From Defluviitaleaceae bacterium (GTDB lineage: Bacteria > Bacillota > Clostridia > Lachnospirales > WRAX01): DNA of 13,336 nt. Under the pieces are notes generated by a model. That model did not search any database, was not told the origin of the DNA, and was given only the letters and a program-made list of their open reading frames with translations. Positions 6,979-13,336 of the stretch are shown here, one piece after another (position 1 is the first letter of the stretch; the number at the start of each line of letters is the position of its first letter). Location: contig WRBU01000007.1 of assembly GCA_009784355.1 (NCBI GenBank), positions 1 to 13,336 of the forward strand, read 5' to 3'. Position numbers and translations under genes: made by a program.

Positions 6979-6997
6979 AAACGGATTGCGTCCGTTT
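6979..6997 (+). other. Hairpin downstream of the SRP RNA, weak terminator candidate
   Basis: AAACGGA (6979-6985) and TCCGTTT (6991-6997) form a 7 bp stem with loop TTGCG. Only three T's end the stem and then GG follows, so it is a poor intrinsic terminator. It may help define the 3' end of the SRP transcript, or let part of the transcription continue into the two downstream genes, for which I see no convincing promoter. Confidence 0.4.
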
Positions 6998-7016
6998 GGT
7001 ATTACACGAGGTCAGC

Positions 7017-7265
7017 ATGGTGCATGTTTATTACGGAGAAGATTTGGAAGTTGTGCAAGCCATTGTAGAAGGCTTGGCTTTGCGTGCAAAAGGTGCAAAA
7101 ATTAAAATGACTGTGCTAAAAAATAGCAACGAAATGAGCAGCAATACATTGATTGAATACATAAAAAATTTTGATGCCCAAACGGAGCTTGTTGTGTTCG
7201 GGCAATGTTTTGATTATGAAATAATTGAAGTTGCCGACCTTGTTAGCTGTATCAAAACATTGTAA
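7017..7265 (+). CDS. Small protein resembling a truncated CobO/BtuR-type cobalamin adenosyltransferase without P-loop
   Basis: The 82-residue product begins 'MVHVYYGED', then 'VEGLALRAKGAKIKMTVLKN', and later 'ELVVFGQCFDYE'. The order and spacing recall the start of CobO/BtuR adenosyltransferases ('IHVYTGDGKGKTTAA.GLALRAAG...V...QFLKG ... V.RFG..F'), but the GKGKTT P-loop is replaced by EDLEVVQ, and the second half of that enzyme (family length about 170-200) is absent. If the relation is real, it cannot bind ATP in the normal way and is either a decayed remnant or a reused fold. ATG 7017 is preceded by GAGGT at 4 nt; GTG 7020 at 7 nt is equally possible. The frame is open upstream to 6942 but lacks a family-like sequence there. 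It lies between the SRP RNA and the PAS-GGDEF gene, 19 nt ahead of the latter. The family call is by eye and tentative. Confidence 0.55.
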   Translation: MVHVYYGEDLEVVQAIVEGLALRAKGAKIKMTVLKNSNEMSSNTLIEYIKNFDAQTELVVFGQCFDYEIIEVADLVSCIKTL

Positions 7266-7284
7266 ATTGCGGAGCGTGATTATT

Positions 7285-10200
7285 TTGGCTACTGATTTTA
7301 AAAGCAAACCATATATAATTTTTGAGGCAGACGCAAGCATTAAAAGCATTAGTGAAGATGCGGCAGTCCTTTTTGGCTTTGATGATGACCTAAACGACAT
7401 TAAGGCTTTTTTTGTTCAAAATCCTGAATTTCAGCCTAATGGCATAAAAACGGATCAAATGATAGAAACTTGTGTGTCGCAGACTTTGGCTGACGGCAAG
7501 TTTTCTTGGATGGCTTTTTTGGCGCACCACGACGGCAAATTTTTGCAATTACAACTTGATTTTACAAAAGCCGATGACGGAAATGTGCTTTGTACTTTTA
7601 ATGAAATTTTTGAACAAAAAAGCACACAAAGCATTGTTTCTAACGGTGCTATTTCGTTTGATGACACAACGCGCGCTATATTAGATTCCATGCCGACAAT
7701 ATGGATGTTTTTTGATAAAGAATTTAATTGTATAGATTGCAACGACGCTGCCGTTGAGCTTTTAAAAGCAAAAAACAAGCAAGAAATTTTGGATAATTAT
7801 GTAGAATTAATGGTGGCTTCGCCGCAGCCAGAGGGCGCAAGCGGAAAAGATGTTTCTGAACAAAATATCCAAATTATGTTAAACGAAGGGTATCGTAACT
7901 TTGAATGGAACCAAATGACCTTTGACGGCGATATAATACCCTTTGATGTTACTATGATTAGAGTTGACCTTAAGGATGACTTTATTATATCGTGCCATGC
8001 GCAAGATTTAAGGATGCAAAAAGAATTAGAACAGCAAAAAGCTCTTGAAAGAGAACGTTTTAAAATTATTTTGGAAAATTCACCGCTTGCGGTACACATT
8101 TGGGACAAAGACGGTAATTTGTTATATTTCAACGACAAGATTGCAGAGCTTTTAGGTATAATAGACCTTAACAACTATAAAGAAAACTATCTGCATTATT
8201 ACCCAGACCAACAGCCCGACGGGCAAGATTCTCAAGGCTCTGCAAATAACTATATTGCTACTACCATCGAAACAGGCAGACCACAAAGAATAAATTGGAC
8301 TTTGCGACATCAAAACGGCGAGATTATTCCAGTGCTTTGTGAAATATTTAGAATAGAGTATGAAGGCAGTTATGCGGTATTAGATTTTATTTCTGACCGT
8401 AGAGCAGAGCTTTTGCGTGAAGACTTGATAATGCGCGAAGTAGAGCGTTTTAAAATGCTATTTGACACAGCACCTGTTGTTTTGGAGTTTTGGAACGAAG
8501 ATCATGAGCTTATTATGGCAAACAAAGCCGTGTGTCAGCTTTTTGAAATAGACGACCCCAGAGAGTTTATAGATTTTCCAGAAGACTTTTCGCCGACCCA
8601 TCAGCCATGCGGCACACCTAGTTTTGAAAAATCCGCAAAATACATGGAAGAGGCGTTAGCAAACGGTTTTGTGGAATTTGAGTGGACACATTTGACTAGT
8701 TATGGTGAAGAAATTCCGTGTCGTGTTTCGCTTAACCGCACGGAACTGCAGGGCAAGCAAGGTATAGTAGGGCTTACTATAGATTTGCGTCAAGAGTATC
8801 AAAAAGAAGAAATTTTGAATCGTGAAAAACAGCGTTTTGACAATATATTTAACGGCATCCCTATCGCCTGCACTTTATGGAATGAAGACGGGATGATTGT
8901 AGACTGCAACGACTATGCATATAACTTTTTTGGTTTTCGCGACAAACAAGATTTAATAAATAATTTTTTTGATGCGACACCAGCTACACAGCCCTGCGGC
9001 TCTGTTTCTGTTGTAAAAGCGCAAGGGCTTATTGCAGAGGCATTTGAGAAAGGCTATGTGGAATTTGATTGGATGCATCAAACTTTAAGCGGCAGACCGA
9101 TTCCTTGTGTCGTCACTTTGACGTGCACGGAAATCGACGGCAAACGCCTTGCAATGTCTTTTTTAACAGACCTTACCCATCATCTGCAAGGGCAAGAATA
9201 CTTACGCAAAGAATCTTTGCGTTTTAGACGTTTTTTTGATTCGCTTCCTACCATGTGTACGGTATGGGACTTGGAAACTCGTCGCGTCAAAATGGCAAAT
9301 CAGGCCACAGCAGACTTTTTTGGAATAGATGAACCACGGGAATATATAGAAAACCCAAATCGTTTCTCGCCAAAATTACAACCATGCGGAACAACAAGTG
9401 CGGAGCTTTCTAAAAAATATATTACGCAAGCCTCTGAGGGAGGCTATATTGAATTTGAATGGCTTCACACGACATCAAGTGGCGAAGAAATTCCATGTAA
9501 GGTTATTATCACAAAAACAGAGGTCGACGCAAAACCCGCCCTTATTTGTATAACAATAGACAAATCAGAAGAAAGGCGAAAAGACAATGCAATGCGAAAA
9601 GAAAGGGAACGCTTTGAGTTGTTTTTTAACTTATCACCAGCGGGATATACTCTTTGGGATTACAATCGTAATTTGGTTATGGCAAATGCTCAAGTTGCGG
9701 CTTTGTTTGATTTATCAAGTCCGCAAGAATATATAGACCGTTTTGCCGAACTTTCACCCCCAACCCAACCATGCGGCACTCCTTCTTTTGAAAAAGCAAT
9801 GGAATTTTTGGAACAGGCTTTTGAAACTGGTTTTTTCAGCTTTGAGTGGATGCATCAAAAACCCGATGGCACACCCGTGCCGACAGAAGTCACTCTTACC
9901 CTTTCAGAGTTTGACGAAAGCCCTTGCCTTATTGGCTTCACAATAGATAAAAGGCAGCAATTAGAGCGTGAAGCGCAAATAGAACGATACAACGATATTT
10001 TTGACAACTTGCCTCTCGCATTGCATATTTGGAATAAAGAAAATAAGCTTGTTTTCGCCAATAGAACGATGGTGAAAATGCTTGGATTTAAGAGTGTTGA
10101 AGAATACCGCAAAGGGTTTTTTGCTTCTTACCCAGATAAACAACAAGGTGGCTTGGACAGCGTGGAAGCTACCACCATTTTCTTACAGCAAGCATTTGAA

Positions 10201-12480
10201 AAAGGACATGCCCAAACTTTTTGGGAACTGTTAGATGTCAAAGGCGAAATAATTCCTTTAGACTGTACTTTGTTGCGCATTAATTACGGCGGCGAAGAGC
10301 ATGTGTTAGAAATTTGCCGTGACATACGTGCAAAAACAGCGCAACAACGAACTGAAAAGGAAATAGATGTAGCGTGGCGTAATTTTATCGACCATATGCC
10401 AGCACCAAGTATCATTGTGGACGAAACTTTAAAGCCTGTAGATTGCAACAATGCCGCCTTACAACTTTTTGGCTATAAAGAAAAAGTTGATTATTTTGAG
10501 AATTTCCGCGAAACACTTCCAGAATATCAACCCGACGGCACAAAAACCATGGATAGTTTTGCGGTTTATTTACAAAAAGCCTTTGAAGAGGGCAAAGTGC
10601 ATTTTGACTGGCATGTTACAACAAAATTTGGCGAAAGCCTGCCTTCAAAACTAACCATACAACGCATAGAAACTGACAATGAGCCAAAAGGCATAGTCTT
10701 TATTGAAGACATGCGCTTGCATTACAAATTTGCGCAAGAACAAGACCTTTTGCGCAAAAGATTAAAAGCAATGGTTGATGCCTCACCAAGCAGTTGTTTT
10801 ATAATCGACCGAAGCGGTTTTGTCCATGACTGCAACGCCACTGCCCTACAAATGTTTGGTGTAGAAAATTTGACAGAGCTTAACGCAAAGAGCAAATATT
10901 TACACTCGGTAGTAGAAACTAACGATACTAAACCTCACCAAATTTTGTCAGAAAAAATTAGAAAGATTTTTGATAAAGAAGAAGTTGTTTTTTCGTGGAA
11001 GTTTAAAAACGCATCTGGTGAGGTTATCCCTGCACAAATATCTACTCATAGTATGAACATAGACAATACAGATATTGCAGTGATATACGCGCAAGACATG
11101 CGTGAGTATCACAGATATCTTGACGAAGTCAAAAAAAGCCAAGAATTGGCTATGGTTATGGTAGACCTTTCGCCGGTAGCTTGCATTATTACAAACGAAA
11201 AGCAAGAAATTTTAGCTTGCAATCAAGCCGCTTTAAATTTCTTCGGCGTAAAAGATATGTCTTATATGACATTTAGTTATAACAATTTCTGTAAGACTGA
11301 TATGTGTGCGAGCCGTGATTGTATGCAAAAAATGAAAGATATTACAAAGCTGATAGCGGCAAACGGTGAAATATACGTAAAAGAAGGTTGCTGTATTACA
11401 ATAAAGGATGAAACTATCCCCGTTGAAATTAGCGGCAAGAGCGTACAAATAGCAGGCAACAAGGCTTTTGCCCTATACATTACCGACTTGCGTGAAAAAG
11501 TGAGGTTAGAAGAAGAGCGTCGCAAAAATCGTGAGCTAATAGCTGCAATGTTAAATTCTTCGCCGCTCGCTTCTATGGTTGTGGGTAGAGATTATAGCAT
11601 TTTATCTTGTAACGAATCGCTTGCCGTTTTTCTTGGTATGGACAAAAACGCTGATGAATTTATCGAAAACCCTTATAAATTTGTCCCGCCAATACAGCCA
11701 GACGGCAAAGAATCTAAAATAAAAATGCGTGAATTTTTAGAAGAGGTTTTTAATACCAAAGAGAGTATGCAATTTGAGTGGATATGGCTAATTAACGACA
11801 ATGAGCTTGTACCAACTTTGATTACATTAAAAACAGTAGAGCTGGAAAGTGATACAGTAATTATCATGCATATGCAGGACTTGCGTCACATTAAAAAGAT
11901 GGCCACTGCTTTTGAATCCATGGAAAAAATACTTAACACAGATGTGATGACGGGTGTTTACAATCGCCGTTATATGTACGAGGTTGTACCCTTGATTTAT
12001 GCAGATTGTGTAAAACAAAACAAGCCCATGACTATAATGATGATTGACGTGGATGACTTTAAAGCAGTTAATGATACTTATGGGCATCAGGCAGGGGACG
12101 AAGTGCTTAAAATTTTGGCCGCACGCGTGCAACACTCTTTGCGAAAAGAAAATGTAGTATGCAGATATGGCGGCGAAGAGTTTGTTGTTGTTATGCCAAA
12201 AACTTCAATTAATGACGTGCAAAAAACTGCTTGCAGAATAAGGCATTCAATAAATCACTCTCCGTTTTTTATTAATGAGCTTGATGGGGATAACTTGCAT
12301 ATCCCAATAACAATTTCTGTTGGCATAGCCACGGTAGAAGAGGATGCACCTGAGGACACAGACTTTGGTATAAGGCATCTTGTGCACAATGCTGATATGG
12401 CTTTGTATAAAGCTAAAAAAACAGGTAAAAATCGTATTTACTATTATCACAAAGGTTATAACAATAGGCTAGAATGTTAG
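7285..12480 (+). CDS. Giant soluble diguanylate cyclase: about 12 PAS-like repeats plus GGDEF
   Basis: The 1731-residue product should make cyclic di-GMP in the cytoplasm in response to signals read by PAS domains. No signal peptide or membrane segment is seen. PAS-like repeats begin near residues 8 (degenerate), 130, 260, 390, 519, 649, 778, 903, 1032, 1161, 1289 and 1419, linked by charged helices of the 'RERERF' kind. The GGDEF domain (about 1553-1720) has 'DVMTGVYNRR', metal-binding D1588 in 'IDVDDF', 'NDTYGHQAGDEVL' and catalytic 'GGEEF' (1629-1633), so it looks active. The RxxD product-inhibition motif five residues ahead reads R1620-K-E-N1623, with Asn for Asp. The start is chosen as TTG 7285, with GGAG 10 nt upstream; GTG 7276 has GGAG too close, and ATG 7225 lies inside the previous gene with no ribosome site. 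It ends before a strong terminator. The ligands are unknown; no LOV flavin motif is visible. Confidence 0.9.
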   Translation: MATDFKSKPYIIFEADASIKSISEDAAVLFGFDDDLNDIKAFFVQNPEFQPNGIKTDQMIETCVSQTLADGKFSWMAFLAHHDGKFLQLQLDFTKADDGNVLCTFNEIFEQKSTQSIVSNGAISFDDTTRAILDSMPTIWMFFDKEFNCIDCNDAAVELLKAKNKQEILDNYVELMVASPQPEGASGKDVSEQNIQIMLNEGYRNFEWNQMTFDGDIIPFDVTMIRVDLKDDFIISCHAQDLRMQKELEQQKALERERFKIILENSPLAVHIWDKDGNLLYFNDKIAELLGIIDLNNYKENYLHYYPDQQPDGQDSQGSANNYIATTIETGRPQRINWTLRHQNGEIIPVLCEIFRIEYEGSYAVLDFISDRRAELLREDLIMREVERFKMLFDTAPVVLEFWNEDHELIMANKAVCQLFEIDDPREFIDFPEDFSPTHQPCGTPSFEKSAKYMEEALANGFVEFEWTHLTSYGEEIPCRVSLNRTELQGKQGIVGLTIDLRQEYQKEEILNREKQRFDNIFNGIPIACTLWNEDGMIVDCNDYAYNFFGFRDKQDLINNFFDATPATQPCGSVSVVKAQGLIAEAFEKGYVEFDWMHQTLSGRPIPCVVTLTCTEIDGKRLAMSFLTDLTHHLQGQEYLRKESLRFRRFFDSLPTMCTVWDLETRRVKMANQATADFFGIDEPREYIENPNRFSPKLQPCGTTSAELSKKYITQASEGGYIEFEWLHTTSSGEEIPCKVIITKTEVDAKPALICITIDKSEERRKDNAMRKERERFELFFNLSPAGYTLWDYNRNLVMANAQVAALFDLSSPQEYIDRFAELSPPTQPCGTPSFEKAMEFLEQAFETGFFSFEWMHQKPDGTPVPTEVTLTLSEFDESPCLIGFTIDKRQQLEREAQIERYNDIFDNLPLALHIWNKENKLVFANRTMVKMLGFKSVEEYRKGFFASYPDKQQGGLDSVEATTIFLQQAFEKGHAQTFWELLDVKGEIIPLDCTLLRINYGGEEHVLEICRDIRAKTAQQRTEKEIDVAWRNFIDHMPAPSIIVDETLKPVDCNNAALQLFGYKEKVDYFENFRETLPEYQPDGTKTMDSFAVYLQKAFEEGKVHFDWHVTTKFGESLPSKLTIQRIETDNEPKGIVFIEDMRLHYKFAQEQDLLRKRLKAMVDASPSSCFIIDRSGFVHDCNATALQMFGVENLTELNAKSKYLHSVVETNDTKPHQILSEKIRKIFDKEEVVFSWKFKNASGEVIPAQISTHSMNIDNTDIAVIYAQDMREYHRYLDEVKKSQELAMVMVDLSPVACIITNEKQEILACNQAALNFFGVKDMSYMTFSYNNFCKTDMCASRDCMQKMKDITKLIAANGEIYVKEGCCITIKDETIPVEISGKSVQIAGNKAFALYITDLREKVRLEEERRKNRELIAAMLNSSPLASMVVGRDYSILSCNESLAVFLGMDKNADEFIENPYKFVPPIQPDGKESKIKMREFLEEVFNTKESMQFEWIWLINDNELVPTLITLKTVELESDTVIIMHMQDLRHIKKMATAFESMEKILNTDVMTGVYNRRYMYEVVPLIYADCVKQNKPMTIMMIDVDDFKAVNDTYGHQAGDEVLKILAARVQHSLRKENVVCRYGGEEFVVVMPKTSINDVQKTACRIRHSINHSPFFINELDGDNLHIPITISVGIATVEEDAPEDTDFGIRHLVHNADMALYKAKKTGKNRIYYYHKGYNNRLEC
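7306..11910 (+). repeat. Tandem array of ~129-residue (~388 bp) PAS-like coding repeats
   Basis: Each unit runs: F/M-x-x-x-P near the start, '(I/L)W' or 'I(I/V)(D/V)', 'xCN' or 'MAN', a hydrophobic 'LF(G)' turn, a 'QP(C/D/E/N)G' motif, then 'A(F)xxG...FEW', 'GexIP', and 'D(L/M/K)R'. The Gln of QPxG falls at residues 50, 181, 310, 440, 569, 699, 828, 953 (QQGG), 1082 and 1471, so spacings are 125-131 residues. Units 10 and 11 (about 1161-1418) have lost the motif but keep the length. Subtypes are visible: units 4-7 carry QPCG, units 3 and 8 share 'LA(V/L)HIW' and 'PD(Q/K)Q', and units 9-12 are more diverged. The DNA copies are not near-identical, so the expansion is old. Confidence 0.85.
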
Positions 12481-12483
12481 CCC

Positions 12484-12516
12484 AACAGGATGTCGTGTTC
12501 GACATCCTGTTTTTGT
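12484..12516 (+). terminator. Intrinsic terminator of the PAS-GGDEF gene
   Basis: A perfect 12 bp stem (12484-12495 with 12500-12511, AACAGGATGTCG and its complement) with loop TGTT, continuing directly into TTTTTG. It begins 4 nt after the stop codon. Confidence 0.9.
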
Positions 12517-12544
12517 GTATAGTAAAATAAATTTAAAAAAATGC

Positions 12545-12573
12545 TTGACAAATAATTTTTACAAGTGTAGAAT
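12545..12573 (+). promoter_or_regulatory. Promoter of the BlaI/BlaR1-like operon
   Basis: TTGACA (12545-12550), 17 nt, then TAGAAT (12568-12573). Transcription would start near 12580. The first repressor-type operator overlaps the end of the spacer and the -10 box, and the second lies just downstream of the start, a layout suited to self-repression. Confidence 0.8.
12557..12572 (+). promoter_or_regulatory. BlaI/MecI-like operator 1
   Basis: TTTTACA-AG-TGTAGAA with the palindromic core TACA-NN-TGTA (12560-12569). BlaI/MecI repressors are known to bind TACA/TGTA dyads. It covers the -10 box of the promoter, so bound repressor should block RNA polymerase. Confidence 0.75.
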
Positions 12574-12585
12574 GTAAGTAGATGA

Positions 12586-12601
12586 TTTTACATTTGTAGA
12601 A
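12586..12601 (+). promoter_or_regulatory. BlaI/MecI-like operator 2
   Basis: TTTTACA-TT-TGTAGAA, identical to operator 1 except for the two central bases, with core TACA-NN-TGTA at 12589-12598. It lies 29 bp downstream of operator 1, just after the expected transcription start and before the ribosome site. Confidence 0.75.
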
Positions 12602-12616
12602 ATAGGAGGGGATGGC

Positions 12617-13000
12617 ATGATGATACAAAGGCTTCCTGATGCAGAACTTGCTATTATGCAGGCTATATGGAAATTCGGCGGCGAGGTTACATCGGCACAA
12701 ATAATGATGCAATTAGAAGGAAAAAAAGAGTGGGCAACAACCACAGTGCTAAATTTTTTAGCAAGATTGGTGGATAGGGACTTTTTAAGTGTTCGGCGTG
12801 AGGGCAAAGTCAATATTTACAAGCCCATTATTGATGAGGAAAGCTACCTTGCAGCAGAAAGCATGTCGTTTTTGCAACGCTTGCACGGCAATTCGTTAAC
12901 CAGTCTTGTAACATCACTTTATGGAGGCAAAGCAATTTCGCAAGGGGATTTGAACGAGCTGCAAAACTTCATCAACCAAAAGGCAGGTGAGGGGAAATGA
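12617..13000 (+). CDS. BlaI/MecI/CopY-family transcriptional repressor
   Basis: This 127-residue winged-helix protein has the family's opening 'LPDAELAIMQAIW' (6-18), a recognition-helix region 'ATTTVLNFLARLVDRDFL' (40-57) and wing 'VRREGKVNIYKP' (59-70), then a C-terminal helical dimerisation part. Such dimers repress their own operon and, in resistant staphylococci, beta-lactamase or PBP2a genes; the signal is relayed by a BlaR1/MecR1 sensor that leads to repressor cleavage. The Asn-Phe cleavage site near residue 101 of staphylococcal proteins is not seen here ('HGNSLTSLVTSL' in that area). ATG 12617 follows AGGAGGGG by 5 nt; ATG 12620 is an alternative. Two matching operators lie in its promoter. 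It overlaps the sensor gene by ATGA. The target could be envelope stress or antibiotics; no resistance gene is in view. Confidence 0.92.
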   Translation: MMIQRLPDAELAIMQAIWKFGGEVTSAQIMMQLEGKKEWATTTVLNFLARLVDRDFLSVRREGKVNIYKPIIDEESYLAAESMSFLQRLHGNSLTSLVTSLYGGKAISQGDLNELQNFINQKAGEGK

Positions 13001-13336
13001 CATTTTTATTTTCGTTTGCAAGCACCACGATAATAGTTTCTGCGGCAATTATCCTAATTTTGATAGCGACACCAGTTTTGGACAAGAAGTTTGCCGCTGG
13101 CGGGCGATATTTTTTGTGGATAGTGATTATAGCGGCACTTTTGTTCATGCCTTTTGCGTCTTTGGTACCACGCCCAACATTAGAAATTAGCGTACCTATT
13201 GCAATAGAGCAAGTACAACTTTCACCACCAGAAACTATCCCGATAAATATACCTTCGCTTGAAAATCCAGCTTGGGTTGGTGATGCTGTGCCAAATTACA
13301 ATGTGGGCGAATTTCAGCCGCCTGCTGAAAATGGAA
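12997..13336 (+). CDS. BlaR1/MecR1-type (peptidase M56) sensor, N-terminal part only
   Basis: The open frame begins at ATG 12997, overlapping the repressor stop by 4 nt (ATGA), with GAGGGGAA just upstream, and runs off the right edge after 113 codons. Two membrane segments are seen: about residues 4-28 and 38-57, the second in 'RYFLWIVIIAALLFMPF', which matches the RY.LW....L..PF pattern of BlaR1/MecR1 proteins. A Pro-rich, non-membrane stretch (58-113) follows and would lie in the first extracytoplasmic loop. The zinc HExxH site and any penicillin-binding sensor domain are beyond the window, so the peptidase call rests on the membrane pattern and on the coupled BlaI-type gene. Confidence 0.75.
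   Translation, partial: MTFLFSFASTTIIVSAAIILILIATPVLDKKFAAGGRYFLWIVIIAALLFMPFASLVPRPTLEISVPIAIEQVQLSPPETIPINIPSLENPAWVGDAVPNYNVGEFQPPAENG

Noticed and set aside
6942..7016. 25-codon upstream extension of the CobO-like gene
   Set aside because: It begins within the 3' end zone of the SRP RNA, has a poor protein-like sequence, and the family-like part starts at 7017 with its own ribosome site.
7285..12480. Histidine kinase or hybrid sensor rather than a cyclase
   Set aside because: The repeat type is common in clostridial kinases, but no H-box, HATPase or receiver domain is present; the output domain has a clear GGEEF.
12987..13190. Plus-strand open frame of 67 codons after the repressor gene
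   Set aside because: It is in another frame from the ATGA-coupled sensor gene, lacks a ribosome site, and covers the region coding for the sensor's membrane segments.

Overview
The window looks like a chromosomal segment from a motile, spore-forming, low-to-moderate GC member of the Firmicutes, most likely class Clostridia. Supporting signs are strong AGGAGG-type ribosome binding sites, TTGACA/TATAAT promoters, a long SRP RNA with an Alu domain, a QueH-type queuosine enzyme, a YhcN/YlaJ-like spore lipoprotein, an SpoVB/YtgP-type flippase, a sigma-28-like flagellar promoter and a BlaI/BlaR1-type pair. I saw no transposase, integrase, tRNA, CRISPR array or attachment site.

Layout. (1) 1-1252, minus: 5' part of a fliD-like flagellar cap gene that runs off the left edge, behind a sigma-28-like promoter. 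(2) 1349-3697, plus: a divergent sigma-A-type promoter driving queH and then a MurJ/SpoVB-type lipid flippase gene. (3) 3700-4134, minus: a small lipoprotein of the YhcN/YlaJ type, convergent with the flippase gene. (4) 4185-6650, plus: a compact operon of ychF, a cysteine-synthase-family PLP enzyme and a 72-residue PspC-domain membrane protein, with 13 nt between the first two genes and an 8 nt overlap between the last two, closed by a good intrinsic terminator. (5) 6672-12516, plus: a strong promoter, the SRP RNA gene, a tiny gene resembling the N-terminal third to half of a cobalamin adenosyltransferase but without its P-loop, then a 1731-residue cytoplasmic protein with about twelve PAS-like repeats and a C-terminal GGDEF domain, closed by a strong terminator. 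(6) 12545-13336, plus: a promoter carrying two copies of a BlaI-like operator, a BlaI/MecI-type repressor gene, and the start of a BlaR1/M56-type sensor gene that runs off the right edge.

Most of the window is housekeeping. The stand-out is the giant PAS-repeat diguanylate cyclase. It has a period of about 129-130 residues, no membrane segment, an intact GGEEF active site and a changed inhibitory site. A contiguous block of repeats shares a pair of cysteines at constant spacing, which could mark a ligand, metal or redox site. The flagellar gene and the c-di-GMP enzyme sit in the same neighbourhood, which fits motility control but does not prove a link. No computation was run; all family calls are recognition by eye.
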